Source: Pseudomonadota bacterium
GTDB lineage: Bacteria > Pseudomonadota > Alphaproteobacteria > GCA-2731375
NCBI GenBank assembly: GCA_027623205.1
Contig: JAQBYC010000031.1
Location: 1 to 44,669 of the forward strand
Length of the DNA stretch: 44,669 nucleotides
Direction: 5' to 3'
Shown: positions 1-8,604 of the stretch, piece after piece
Numbering within the stretch: position 1 is the first letter of the stretch
Layout: each line of letters opens with the position of its first letter
Program-made: the position numbers and the translations under genes
Notes under the pieces: model-generated
What the model saw: only the letters and a program-made list of their open reading frames with translations
What the model was told of the DNA's origin: nothing
Database searches by the model: none

Positions 1-4
1 AAAG

Positions 5-50
5 CGGACATTTAATGTGCTACAAAAACCGGACATCTGTATGTGTCATT
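5..50. repeat. Imperfect direct repeat at window edge
   Basis: CGGACAT occurs at 5-11 and 30-36, each followed by a similar AT-rich tail ending in ATGTG, giving two imperfect copies 25 bp apart. Multiple short direct repeats of this kind occur at the ends of some insertion sequences, so this may be the edge of an element lying left of the window. No transposase is visible here. Confidence 0.25.
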
Positions 51-123
51 GACACTTAAACGGAGTTCCGGCGGAATTGACCGGGCGGGCTGCGAACTGA
101 ACACCGAAGGGAGATAGGCAACT

Positions 124-294
124 ATGAGATTAGCGCTGATCCTAGTTACGGGCATTTTGCTGGCTGGTTGTGCGGAAGGTCGCTTCACCGAAGGCTTGAC
201 CTGTATGCCTGATGGTTCGCTTGTCGTGTACCAATATAAGAACACCAGCGGCACATATGATGGCGCGACGGCCGATCCCAAATATTGCAAGTGA
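124..294 (+). CDS. Small putative lipoprotein (56 aa)
   Basis: This is a short reading frame of 56 residues. It starts with a lipoprotein signal: a short basic start (MRLAL), a hydrophobic stretch and the lipobox LLAGC, with the lipidated Cys at about residue 17. A purine-rich ribosome site (GGGAG) lies about 10 bases before the ATG. The mature part is about 40 residues, with two further cysteines and several Tyr and Gly, and has no domain I recognise. The product would be exported and anchored to a membrane by its lipid. Function unknown. Lipobox, start and ribosome site fit together, but so short an ORF could be spurious. Confidence 0.55.
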   Translation: MRLALILVTGILLAGCAEGRFTEGLTCMPDGSLVVYQYKNTSGTYDGATADPKYCK

Positions 295-338
295 CGTCGT
301 CGGCATACCTGGAGCAGTTTTTGAATACATTGAGCCGC

Positions 339-372
339 CAACGTGACTTAAGTGCCTGGTTCAATTGCTCCG
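339..372 (+). repeat. Dispersed intergenic repeat, copy A
   Basis: This copy carries the shared core GTGACTTAA followed by TGGTTCAATTGCTCC. It matches the second half of the copies at 3262-3306 (opposite strand) and 30794-30837. It lies upstream of the DUF4189 gene. The first half of the element, with the GTCGC arm, is missing here. Confidence 0.5.
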
Positions 373-432
373 TATTTGGAAGTCTAAGAACATTTAGATT
401 AAATGTGCGTTAGAACACCGGGAGAATTGAAT

Positions 433-1089
433 ATGGCACGATTTGTTGGACTGGCTTTTTGCTTTTTCGCGGCTTGTCTCGGCGGCCAAGCCGCCAATGC
501 GGCGTCGGCGGTGGCGATCGATTCCCAGGGCAATAAATTTGCCTGGCAGTCCGATCAGGATATTGCCCGGGCAAAAGAGAACGCACTGGCGCAATGCGCA
601 AAAGTTTCCGGTTCGAAATGCGCCATCTTCACTGTCTGTGGCCTGCCCGGCAACGGTGCTATTGCGTTCAACAAGACCTCCGGCAACTGGGGCGCTGCCT
701 GTGCCGCCAAGCAGGCTGATCAGGCGCGGGAATTTGCCCTGGAGAACTGCAATCTTCGTTCCCAGGGAAACGGTACCTGTGAAATCGCCGGTAGCTACAA
801 TGATGACAGCGTCGGCGGCGCGCTGGCGACGGATTATTTTTCCGGTAAATGGGCCGAGAACTGCAAGGACAAAACCTGGCACAAATTCCGTACGGTGAAT
901 TCGAAAGAATTCCGGCTGCTGGATTGTAACGCGGCGCAATGCACCGACAGGCAGGAAGTATTCAGGTCCTTGTCCGGGGAGACGGTGTTCCATTGGCCGA
1001 CCAACAACACCCGTATCCGCAAGCGCGGCCCGGATACAATAGAAGTCACAACAGTGAACTCGAAATATTACAACCGGTGTGGCGAATAG
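433..1089 (+). CDS. Secreted DUF4189-like protein
   Basis: The protein has 218 residues from the ATG at 433, which has a good ribosome site (GGGAGAA) just upstream; the same frame opens earlier without one. Residues 1-25 form a signal peptide ending around NAASA. The mature part holds two cysteine-containing repeats of the DUF4189 type (acidic/Gln-rich stretch, ALAQC or ALENC, then a second Cys and an IAG/FTVCG-like strand) at about residues 30-75 and 80-125. A third Cys-rich region follows that I do not recognise. DUF4189 proteins are exported and poorly characterised. A dispersed repeat copy lies about 60 bases upstream. The family call is from pattern, not a search. Confidence 0.7.
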   Translation: MARFVGLAFCFFAACLGGQAANAASAVAIDSQGNKFAWQSDQDIARAKENALAQCAKVSGSKCAIFTVCGLPGNGAIAFNKTSGNWGAACAAKQADQAREFALENCNLRSQGNGTCEIAGSYNDDSVGGALATDYFSGKWAENCKDKTWHKFRTVNSKEFRLLDCNAAQCTDRQEVFRSLSGETVFHWPTNNTRIRKRGPDTIEVTTVNSKYYNRCGE

Positions 1090-1133
1090 CGGCGGAATTT
1101 CGACCCTTGTCTCCGCTTGGCCGCATATTGGTG

Positions 1134-1652
1134 ATGTCTATCGGCATCTGCCTGATTTCGTTGGCCGCATTTGCACAGAAAAATCTGGACGAAGCCGTAT
1201 CGGAATTGAAGATTTATTTCGCGCAGTGTTCGACTAAAACGGGCTACGATCCGGACCATGTGGGCAACCTTGGCGCGCACGATCTGCATTCCGGCGAACG
1301 CGCCTATGCCGACTGCGCTTACGACGGCATAAACAAGATCCTGAAGGCGCGGTCGCGGATACCGGAAATCTATGACAGATTTATCGCCGAACACCGGAAA
1401 CTGACCGACAAGGTAAAGTCCGGGGCGATAACCCGCGACGAACGCAAGGCGGCGGTCGAGCGCATGGTTGTATCTATTCGCAACCAGGAAGAGGCGCTGG
1501 AATCGCCGGGCCCGGGCAAAGCCGCCAAAACAACCGGCAACGCAAATGCAGGAGCCAGCGCCAATGCCCTGGAACAAAGGGAAGATATGAGGCGTGTGCA
1601 GGACATGCAACGCAGTGTCAATCGCTCCATCCGCTCGCTTCCAAGGTTTTAG
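1134..1652 (+). CDS. Exported hypothetical protein
   Basis: The frame is open well upstream, but the hydrophobic export signal (MSIGICLISLAAFAQ) begins at the ATG at 1134, giving 172 residues. A TTG at 1107 in frame would add nine residues including an Arg and improve the signal peptide, so the start is uncertain. The mature protein is charged, with cysteines in FAQCS and YADCAYDG, a helical basic/acidic middle and a Gln/Arg-rich C-terminus. It follows the DUF4189 gene by 44 bases on the same strand and may be cotranscribed. No known domain recognised. Confidence 0.55.
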   Translation: MSIGICLISLAAFAQKNLDEAVSELKIYFAQCSTKTGYDPDHVGNLGAHDLHSGERAYADCAYDGINKILKARSRIPEIYDRFIAEHRKLTDKVKSGAITRDERKAAVERMVVSIRNQEEALESPGPGKAAKTTGNANAGASANALEQREDMRRVQDMQRSVNRSIRSLPRF

Positions 1653-1765
1653 GCCCTTTTCAAGATTGGCCGGGCCCCGTCGTTTAACCGAGAAACTGCA
1701 GCGGAGTTAAGCACCGTTCCTGCGCAGTGTTAGGGTGCGGCGGGTTCAACAAGCGGGAAGAGGAT

Positions 1766-2407
1766 GTGTCGGAAGTGAAGTTCTTACGGGAGCCGCTGCT
1801 GCATTTTGTGCTCATTGGCGCGGCGATCTACCTGTTGTATGGCGTGTTCGCCGAACCGGAACCGGAAAAGACCGACAAGACCATTGTCGTCAGCGCGGGC
1901 GAAGTCGAGTGGATGCAAACCTCCTGGCGGAAACGCTGGAATCGGCCGCCGACAGACAAAGAATCGAACGGTCTGATCCAGCAGTACATCCGGGAGTCGG
2001 TGCTGTACCGCGAGGCGCTGATCATGGGGCTGAACCAGCATGATGGCGTTATCCGTCGCCGCCTGGCGCAGAAGCTGGAATTCCTTGCCAAGGACCTGGT
2101 GACAGTGGCGCCGGCCAGCGAGGAAGAGCTGCAGGCGTACTTCGCCGCACACCTGGATCGCTACCCGGAAAAGGACCTGTACTGTCCGGTTACGGTGTCC
2201 ATCTTGTGTACGTGAGCCATATCAGCGAACCACCAGCGCCGGTCTTTACCCAGATGCGCGAGCGGGTGAACCCAGGACTGGAAGGCTGACAAGGGAGAAG
2301 AGCTCAACGAGACGTTCTACGCCAATCTGCGCGACCGCTACACCATTGTCGTTGAAGCGCCGAAATGGAATGACACGGCCGCTACGTTGCGGGAATCGGC
2401 GAAATGA
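1766..2407 (+). pseudogene. Decayed parvulin-type peptidyl-prolyl isomerase
   Basis: The likely start is GTG 1766, just after a GGGAAGAGGA ribosome site. The first 130-140 residues read as the N-terminal region of a membrane-anchored PpiC/SurA-like PPIase: a single transmembrane helix (LLHFVLIGAAIYLLYGVF), then the helical chaperone part with IRESVLYREAL and RRRLAQKLEFLAKDL. After the codons for EKDLYC the middle, including most of the parvulin domain, is missing. The text resumes in another frame with GYGVHLVYVSHISEPPAPVF and shifts again to EELNETFYANLRDRYTIVVE, the normal C-terminal end, stopping at 2407. At least two frameshifts and one deletion of very roughly 90 residues are implied. 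It overlaps the following HupE-like gene by ATGA, which suggests an ancestral operon. Confidence 0.75.
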
Positions 2408-3174
2408 ACCCGGAATGCCACCTGGGACATGGCGATCAATATTGCTTTGGGCGCGGCGCCTTGCGGCGATTCGCGCCGGGGGTCGCGCATCTGCAATTGC
2501 TGTTGGCCGCCATCTTCCTGGCGGGGCTATGGCTCCCGGCGATGCCGGCCATCGCGGATGAGATCCGTCCCGCACTGCCGGATATCAAGGAACAGACGAC
2601 TGGCCTGTTTGCGGTCACCTGGAAAACCCCCACCCGTGGCAACCAGGTGCTGGCCATCACGCCGCGGCTTCCTCGGCGCCTCGAATTACTGGGGTCGCCC
2701 ATTGTCCAGGACCTGCCGGGTGCCCGGATCGAACGGGCAACCTACAAGAATAACGGCAGGTCATTGACCGGTCAGCGTATCGTCATCGACGGTCTGTCCG
2801 CCGTGCAGACCGATGTGCTGCTGCTGGTCCAGTTGCGGGACGGCACCCAGCATTCGGCGATCCTCAGGCCGGCTTCGCCCGGGTTCACCATCCCGACGCA
2901 GGCATCAAAGCTCAAAGTCGCCGGCGACTACTGGCTCATGGGCACCATTCATATCCTGGAAGGGATTGACCACCTGTTGTTCGTGTTCGCGCTGCTGTTG
3001 CTGGTGTCCGGCATCGGCACCCTGTTGAAGGCCGTCACCGCGTTCACCATCGCGCACAGCATCACGCTGGCGCCGCCGCGGAGCGTCTGGCGACTGCTGC
3101 TCTACTGCATTGGCGGCGTGGCGGCGTACTGGACAATTGGTCGGGTCATGGCGTTTCTGCCGGTCGCGGTTTAG
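2404..3174 (+). CDS. HupE/UreJ-like membrane protein with internal deletion
   Basis: This is an open frame of 256 residues overlapping the end of the PPIase remnant by ATGA. It has an N-terminal signal/TM segment (LQLLLAAIFLAGLWLPAMPAIA), an extracytoplasmic beta-rich part of about 130 residues, and then the hallmark HupE/UreJ_2 motif GIDHLLFVFALLLLV followed by VTAFTIAHSITLA. Family members are usually clearly longer and continue with several more transmembrane helices. Here the text jumps from HSITLA to a family-like C-terminal end (YCIGGVAAYWTIGRVMAF), so most of the membrane core is missing although the frame stays open. The family is thought to be membrane transporters, possibly for metals. 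This shortened version is unlikely to function normally. Confidence 0.7.
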   Translation: MNPECHLGHGDQYCFGRGALRRFAPGVAHLQLLLAAIFLAGLWLPAMPAIADEIRPALPDIKEQTTGLFAVTWKTPTRGNQVLAITPRLPRRLELLGSPIVQDLPGARIERATYKNNGRSLTGQRIVIDGLSAVQTDVLLLVQLRDGTQHSAILRPASPGFTIPTQASKLKVAGDYWLMGTIHILEGIDHLLFVFALLLLVSGIGTLLKAVTAFTIAHSITLAPPRSVWRLLLYCIGGVAAYWTIGRVMAFLPVAV

Positions 3175-3261
3175 GGACCGCCGGTTCCAATCCAAAACGG
3201 CCAGTTCTTCGTCGCCACCCTGGCGCACACATGATCCGAATGTGCACAGAAATTTCAGCAT

Positions 3262-3306
3262 GGAGCAATTGAACCAATTATTTAAGTCACGTTCGCGACA
3301 CCAATT
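3262..3306 (-). repeat. Dispersed intergenic repeat, copy B
   Basis: Read on the minus strand, this 45-bp copy starts AATTGGTGTCGC, has GTGACTTAA in the middle and ends AATTGGTTCAATTGCTCC. It aligns without gaps to copy C at 30794-30837. The arms GTCGC and GTGAC can pair (one G-U pair), and AATTG-GTT-CAATT makes a second small hairpin. It lies between the HupE-like gene and the cobalamin riboswitch. Confidence 0.65.
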
Positions 3307-3438
3307 ATCTGAAAATTACTTTGCCTACGCAGCAAGCTTCGGATGCGAACTCAAGCGTGGCCTTTCTGGGACGGCTACACCGAAACGGTCTCGATTTGCA
3401 ACCTCGGGGACCGTTAGCCTGGTAATTGGCATTGCTTT

Positions 3439-3472
3439 TGCCGGCAGCGAAATGATACCCTGCCGGCAGCGA
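3439..3472 (+). promoter_or_regulatory. Direct repeat before the B12 riboswitch
   Basis: The 12-mer TGCCGGCAGCGA occurs at 3439-3450 and again at 3461-3472, 22 bp apart, which is about two helical turns. The second copy runs into the riboswitch. Two spaced copies on one face of the helix can be an operator, but no promoter elements were clear enough to tie it to transcription. Confidence 0.3.
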
Positions 3473-3648
3473 CGGTTCCCTTCGGGGAAGTAAGAGGGAA
3501 CAGGGAACAATTGGATCGCGGTCAAGCGGACCAATCGAAGCCCTGGCTGCCCCCGCAACTGTAAGCGGCGAACGCGCCCGACTATGGCCACTGGGAAACC
3601 GGGAAGGCCGGGCAAGCGTGATGACCCGCGAGCCAGGAGACCTGCCGT
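3473..3648 (+). promoter_or_regulatory. Cobalamin (B12) riboswitch
   Basis: The conserved parts of the adenosylcobalamin riboswitch are visible in order: GAGGGAACAGGGAA, then the B12 box region GGCTGCCCCCGCAACTGTAAG, then CCACTGGGAAACCGGGAAGG, the GCGTGATGACCCGCGAGCC segment and the closing AGGAGACCTGCC. The element lies about 265 bases before the BtuB-like receptor gene and in its direction. By family knowledge, binding of cobalamin to the leader shuts down expression of the uptake operon. Confidence 0.95.
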
Positions 3649-3911
3649 CGCTAGCGTCACTCAACCGCGGACCGGGGTGTGTCAGTGGGACGGAAACCCG
3701 TTTGCGGTGACGCGCGAAAGCGTGTCGCTGTTGGGGATTCTGGTTATGAGTGACCATGTTTCTGGATCTATCGCGAGCAAACGGCCCATCGGTTTTGGGC
3801 CAACGATACCGCTTGTACGCGTGGCCAGCCGTTCTGGCCACGTGTGGGCGGGCATTGCTGCCATGTATCCCCGATCGCGTCTTGAACAGCCAAGAGCGAA
3901 AGGATCCAGCA

Positions 3912-5879
3912 ATGATTAGAATTCCCAAGGCACTACCGTTTCTCAACGCCGGCCGGACCATCCGTGGCCTTGCCGGTCTTTCCGCAATAGCGATCATGAC
4001 CTGCACTTCAATTGCCGTTGACGCCGCCGACGATGCCGTTAAGCGGCTACCCAACGTTGTCGTATCGGCCAGCCGTGTACCGCTGCCAGCGCAGGAAGTC
4101 GGCAGCGCGGTTACGGTCATTACCGCAGAAGATCTCAAGCGCAGGCAAATTCGCTTTGTATCCGAGGTGCTGAGGGAAGTCCCCGGCGTGGCTGTCAGCC
4201 GGTCCGGCAGCGCCGGCTCCTTCACCCAGGTTCGAATACGCGGCGCCGAGGGCAACCAGACGCTCGTTATCATCAATGGCGTAGAGGTTAACGACCCGAG
4301 CGGTGGGTCCGAGTTCGATTTCGGCGACCTGCTCGCCGCCGACATCGAGCGGATCGAGGTCCTGCGTGGACCACAGAGCGCGCTCTACGGCAGTGATGCA
4401 ATCGGTGGTGTCATCAACATCGTGACCAAGAAGGGGCATGGGCCCGCGACCGGGACCCTCGCTTTGGAAGGCGGTTCCTTTCGCACCGGCCAGGCATCGG
4501 CCAGCGTCCGCGGTGGCGGCGACGGGTACCATTTCTCGCTTGGTGCCACCGGAGTCACGACGGACGGCGAATCGGTCGCCCCGGAATCCGAAGGGAATTC
4601 GGAGGCCGATGGGCATCGAAACCAGACCTACATCGCAACGCTGGGTGTAACGCCGCTTAAAAATCTCGCGATCGAGTTGTTCGGCCGCTATGTCGGTTCG
4701 ACGATAGAGACAGACCCGCAACCCGCCGTCGCCGGCATCATCAGGACGGTCGATGGCGACGACGAAACCGAGACCATACAGCGTACCGGCCGGGCTCAGG
4801 CAAAATACAGCCTGTTCGACGGCGCCTGGGAGCATATCCTCGGCGCCGGGATCAACGAGGAAACGGCGGATTCCACCACCGACAATGCCTTGACCTTCGA
4901 GTCCGAGGGCAAGAAGGTGCGCTACGACTACCAGACCAACGTCTATTTCGAGACGCCCTCGTTCGCGGAGGCAACCCATTCGCTGACATTCCTGGCGGAG
5001 CGCGAGGACGAGTCGCAGGTCACGCGCAGTGCCTTCGGCGGTTCCGACCTCGATGTCACCAACCATGGCTATGTGGGCGAGTACCGCCCCCGGCTGTGGG
5101 ACCGGCTTTTCCTGTCGGGTAGTGTGCGCCGCGATGACAACGACTTATTCGACAACGCGACAACATATCGGACCACGGCGGCCTACCTGCACAAGGAGAC
5201 CGGCACGCGCCCGCACGGCAGCTATGGAACCGGCGTCAAAAACCCCACCTTGTTCGAGCTGTTTGGCTTTGGCCCGAACTTCGTGCCCAATCCCAACCTC
5301 AGGCCGGAGGAAAGCGATGGCTGGGACATCGGTGTCGAGCAAGGTTTCTTTGGCAGCCGCCTGTCCATGGATGTCACCTACTTCAACAACCGGATCACGG
5401 ACCTGATCCGGGGTGCTGGCAACACCGCTGTCAACGTGGCGGGCACCTCCAAGATCCAGGGCATGGAGGTCGCCGCCAGTGCCAGAATCGCCGAGGGCCT
5501 GACCCTCACCGGACAGTACACCTACACCGACGGGCAGGACGCCAACGGCACAGAACTGGTGCGCCAACCCAAGCATCTGGCCAGTGCCAATATCGACTAT
5601 GACTTTCTCGATGGCCGGGCAAAGCTCGACCTCGGCATCAATTACAACGGTCGACAGAAGGACATCCAGTTCTCCAATTTTTTCGCCACCCGCACCAACG
5701 TAAGCTTGGATGATTTCGTCCTAGTCAACCTCGCGGCCTCCTATGCGCTGACCGAGAAACTGGAACTATACGGGCGGGTCGAGAATCTTCTGGACGAGGA
5801 CTATCAGCAAATCCTTGGTTTCAGTAACCCGGGCATCGGGGCCTTTATCGGCGTCCGGGCGTCGTTCGGATTGTTCTAG
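3912..5879 (+). CDS. btuB: TonB-dependent vitamin B12 receptor (BtuB-like)
   Basis: The protein has 655 residues from the ATG at 3912, which has AGGATC upstream; the frame opens earlier inside the leader. Residues 1-39 form a signal peptide. NVVVSASR at about 48-55 is a TonB box, followed by the plug domain (ITAEDLKRR, VRIRGAEGNQTLVIINGVEVND, IERIEVLRGPQSALYGSDAIGGVINI) and a 22-strand-type barrel ending in aromatic GVRASFGLF, as outer-membrane barrels do. It imports cobalamin across the outer membrane using TonB energy. The B12 riboswitch upstream and the ABC importer genes directly after it make the substrate assignment strong. The stop codon is followed immediately by the next start. Confidence 0.93.
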   Translation: MIRIPKALPFLNAGRTIRGLAGLSAIAIMTCTSIAVDAADDAVKRLPNVVVSASRVPLPAQEVGSAVTVITAEDLKRRQIRFVSEVLREVPGVAVSRSGSAGSFTQVRIRGAEGNQTLVIINGVEVNDPSGGSEFDFGDLLAADIERIEVLRGPQSALYGSDAIGGVINIVTKKGHGPATGTLALEGGSFRTGQASASVRGGGDGYHFSLGATGVTTDGESVAPESEGNSEADGHRNQTYIATLGVTPLKNLAIELFGRYVGSTIETDPQPAVAGIIRTVDGDDETETIQRTGRAQAKYSLFDGAWEHILGAGINEETADSTTDNALTFESEGKKVRYDYQTNVYFETPSFAEATHSLTFLAEREDESQVTRSAFGGSDLDVTNHGYVGEYRPRLWDRLFLSGSVRRDDNDLFDNATTYRTTAAYLHKETGTRPHGSYGTGVKNPTLFELFGFGPNFVPNPNLRPEESDGWDIGVEQGFFGSRLSMDVTYFNNRITDLIRGAGNTAVNVAGTSKIQGMEVAASARIAEGLTLTGQYTYTDGQDANGTELVRQPKHLASANIDYDFLDGRAKLDLGINYNGRQKDIQFSNFFATRTNVSLDDFVLVNLAASYALTEKLELYGRVENLLDEDYQQILGFSNPGIGAFIGVRASFGLF

Positions 5880-6788
5880 ATGCGGGCGGTCCTTCACAGC
5901 AAGCGGCACCGGCTGTACCGAAGCCATCGCTTCCGAGCCGCCATCGCCGCTATCGCCCTGACCGTGATGGCAGGCGGCGCGACCCCCGCATCGGCGAAGC
6001 CTCAGCGGATTGTCTCGATGAACGTTTGCGCGGACCAACTCGTCATGCTGTTGGCGGACCGGGACAGGATCGCCTCGATCAGCTTTCTGGCGGCTGATCC
6101 GTACGCCTCGGCGCTGGCCGGCGCCGCCGTTGAATTCAGGCTCAACTACGGCCTTTCTGAAGAAATCCTGCCGATGAACCCCGATCTCGTGCTTGCCAGC
6201 GCGTTCACCACGCGGTCAACCCTGTTCCTGCTGCGCAAGCTCGGCTATCCGGTTGTCGAACTGCCTGTGGCGTCCAGCCTCGACGACATTCGGTCGAATA
6301 TCCGGACCGTCGCCAAGGCCATCGGCGAAGAGGCTCGCGGTGAAGCGATGATCGCCGCTTTCGATGCCGAGCTGCCAAGGCAAGTGGCGCCGTCCGGGCC
6401 ACGGCCCTTGGCTGCCCTGTACTGGGCCAACGGCTACACCTCGGGGATCGGTACTTTGGCGAACGCCGCGGTCGAAGCTGCGGGGTTCCGTACGCTTGGC
6501 CGCCAGTTGGACCTCGTCGGGACAAGCCAGCTGCCTTTGGAAACACTGCTCGTTTCCAATGCCGACGTCATCATCATCGGGCAGCGAAGGGATGGAGCCG
6601 CCTTGGCCAATGAGACTTTTCGGCACTCGGCGCTGAGAGAGATTTTCGCTCGCCGGCCCAGCATCGAAGTTCCAGATTATCTATGGGTTTGCGCGACGCC
6701 TTTCATTGCCAAGGCTATCAGACAACTGGCAGAGGCCCGCAAGGCTTTGCGGCGGAGCGGATCGACCGGAGTCGAACGCATATGGTAA
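5880..6788 (+). CDS. btuF: B12 ABC transporter substrate-binding protein (BtuF-like)
   Basis: The ATG begins directly after the receptor's TAG, so translation is probably coupled. The protein has 302 residues, with a long basic signal peptide cleaved near ATPASA (about residue 39). The mature part is a class III periplasmic binding protein: RIVSMNVCADQLVMLLADRDRIASIS, then NPDLVLASAFTTRSTLFLLRKLGYPVVELP and a C-terminal lobe with ALYWANGYTSGIGTLANAAVEAAGF. It should capture cobalamin in the periplasm and deliver it to the membrane permease encoded next. It overlaps the permease gene by 7 bases. Siderophore-binding homologues look similar, but the riboswitch argues for B12. Confidence 0.87.
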   Translation: MRAVLHSKRHRLYRSHRFRAAIAAIALTVMAGGATPASAKPQRIVSMNVCADQLVMLLADRDRIASISFLAADPYASALAGAAVEFRLNYGLSEEILPMNPDLVLASAFTTRSTLFLLRKLGYPVVELPVASSLDDIRSNIRTVAKAIGEEARGEAMIAAFDAELPRQVAPSGPRPLAALYWANGYTSGIGTLANAAVEAAGFRTLGRQLDLVGTSQLPLETLLVSNADVIIIGQRRDGAALANETFRHSALREIFARRPSIEVPDYLWVCATPFIAKAIRQLAEARKALRRSGSTGVERIW

Positions 6789-7807
6789 GCGCCGCGGCCA
6801 GCGGAACGGGGAAGCGGGCCGGCGAGCGGGCGGTTCTGGCGACACTCGCCGTCGCCGTCGTGCTGGCCTTCGCCGCGTCTTTGCTGGTCGGGCCCGCCGC
6901 TATTGGACTACCGGAGATGCTCCATGCGATTTTCTCCGGCCAAGCCGATATCGCCGCCCTGATTATTCGCGAAGTGCGTCTGCCGCGTGCCATCCTGGGG
7001 TTGATGATTGGCGCAACACTGGGACTCAGCGGCGCGGCGCTGCAGGGATTTCTGCGCAATCCGCTCGCAGAGCCCGGTCTCGTCGGCGTCTCGGCTTCGG
7101 CCTCATTGGGTGCGGTGTTGACATTTTATACAGGACTTTCCGGCCTCTTCGCCCTGGCCCTGCCACTCGGCGGCATGGCAGGCGCATGTATCGGCGTTGT
7201 CATCGTACAGAGCCTGGCCGGAAGAGACAGCAGCCCCTTGACCCTAATCCTCGCAGGCATTGCCGTGACCAGCTTTGCCGGCGCGCTTACCTCGCTCACC
7301 CTCAACTTGGCTCCTAATCCCTTCGCCGCCCTGGAGATTATGTTTTGGTTGATGGGCTCCCTGGCTGACCGCAGCTTCGAGCATGTCTGGTTATCCGCCC
7401 CCTTTATGATCGCCGGATCGCTGCTGCTCGCCACGCTTGGCCGTCCGCTGGATGCGCTGACATTGGGCGAGGACGCAGCGCACACTCTGGGGTTCAACCT
7501 TCGTGCCTTGCGCCACCGGCTGGTGTTCGGAACAGCCCTGTGCGTCGGGGCCGGCGTAGCCGTGACCGGCGCGATTGGTTTCGTAGGTTTGATCGTCCCA
7601 CACATCTTGCGGCCGGTGGTCGGACATAGGCCGAGTGCGCTTTTACCCGCGAGCGCGCTCGGTGGTGCCGTGCTGACCTTGGCGGCGGACGTGGCGGTCC
7701 GCCTGCTCTCGCCGGGTCGCGAGCTCAAACTAGGGGTCCTGACGGCCCTGGTCGGGGCGCCGTTCTTTCTGTATCTGGTGTTGCGGCTCCGGAAGCAGCT
7801 CCTATGA
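6782..7807 (+). CDS. btuC: B12 ABC transporter permease (BtuC/FecCD family)
   Basis: The chosen ATG at 6782 overlaps the end of the binding-protein gene and gives 341 residues; the frame opens earlier within that gene. It has about nine to ten hydrophobic segments. Family motifs include VRLPRAILGLMIGATLGLSGAALQGFLRNPLAEPGLVG near the N-terminus, GAIGFVGLIVPHILR around residue 265, and PGRELKLGVLTALVGAPFFLYL at the end. This is the inner-membrane channel of a FecCD-type importer, working as a dimer with the ATPase encoded next. It overlaps that gene by ATGA. Confidence 0.9.
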   Translation: MVSAAASGTGKRAGERAVLATLAVAVVLAFAASLLVGPAAIGLPEMLHAIFSGQADIAALIIREVRLPRAILGLMIGATLGLSGAALQGFLRNPLAEPGLVGVSASASLGAVLTFYTGLSGLFALALPLGGMAGACIGVVIVQSLAGRDSSPLTLILAGIAVTSFAGALTSLTLNLAPNPFAALEIMFWLMGSLADRSFEHVWLSAPFMIAGSLLLATLGRPLDALTLGEDAAHTLGFNLRALRHRLVFGTALCVGAGVAVTGAIGFVGLIVPHILRPVVGHRPSALLPASALGGAVLTLAADVAVRLLSPGRELKLGVLTALVGAPFFLYLVLRLRKQLL

Positions 7808-8604
7808 CCTTGATGCGCGCCAACGCCGTTTCCGTATCGCTCGGCGATGCGCCGGTCCTCGCCGGGCTGGATTTGGAAATCGCCGCCGGCGAAGTCGTCG
7901 GATTGATCGGTCCCAACGGCGCGGGTAAGACGACGCTACTGCGGGCCATGGCGGGCTTGCTGCCTCTGGATGATGGAGAGATATGCGTCCAGGGGCGTCC
8001 CCTGCACCGGATCGACCGGGTCTCCCTGGCTCGAATGCTGGCATACTTGCCCCAGGGCGGCGACAGCCACTGGGCGGTGAGTGTGGAAACGCTCGTCATG
8101 TTGGGCCGACTGCCGCACCGGGATCCGTGGCATGGCCCGTCCGAGACCGACCGCGCGGCAGTCGAGCAGGCGCTGGTTGCTTGCGACATCGCGCAGTTCA
8201 GGGACCGTCCCGCAACGCATCTGTCCGGTGGCGAACGTACACGAGTCCTTCTTGCGCGTGCATTGGCCGGCGACCCCGGTCTGCTGCTGGCCGACGAGCC
8301 GGTGGCCGGTCTCGATCCGGGTCACCAGCTCGACGTAATGGCGAAGCTGCGGGACCTCGCGGGCGCCGGGGCCGGGGTCGTCGTCGTGATGCACGATTTG
8401 ACGCTTGCCGCGCGGTTCTGCGACCGCCTGGCTCTCCTCCATGACAAGCGGATTGCCGCAGAGGGCAGCCCGGAAATAGTCCTGTCACCGAGCACCCTGG
8501 CACGGTGCTACGGCATCCGCGCCTATCATGGCTCGGCCGAAGGGAACGCCATCGTGGTTCCGCTTGAGCGAGTGAAACCCGGGCCCGGTCATGCTTCAAC
8601 CTGA
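7804..8604 (+). CDS. btuD: B12 ABC transporter ATP-binding protein (BtuD-like)
   Basis: The protein has 266 residues and contains all ATPase motifs: Walker A GPNGAGKTT (about 36-44), Q-loop in YLPQGGDSHW, signature LSGGERTRVLLARAL (about 139), Walker B LLLADEPVAGLD (about 160) and the switch His in VVMHDLTL. It powers cobalamin import through the permease encoded just before. It overlaps the permease gene by 4 bases and the TonB-like gene by 14 bases, so the five genes from the receptor onward form a tight operon under the riboswitch. Confidence 0.9.
   Translation: MTLMRANAVSVSLGDAPVLAGLDLEIAAGEVVGLIGPNGAGKTTLLRAMAGLLPLDDGEICVQGRPLHRIDRVSLARMLAYLPQGGDSHWAVSVETLVMLGRLPHRDPWHGPSETDRAAVEQALVACDIAQFRDRPATHLSGGERTRVLLARALAGDPGLLLADEPVAGLDPGHQLDVMAKLRDLAGAGAGVVVVMHDLTLAARFCDRLALLHDKRIAAEGSPEIVLSPSTLARCYGIRAYHGSAEGNAIVVPLERVKPGPGHAST

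Noticed and set aside
3305-5066. Long minus-strand ORFs opposite the riboswitch and BtuB gene
   Set aside because: They are antisense to a conserved riboswitch and a strong receptor gene. Long antisense frames are common in GC-rich coding DNA.
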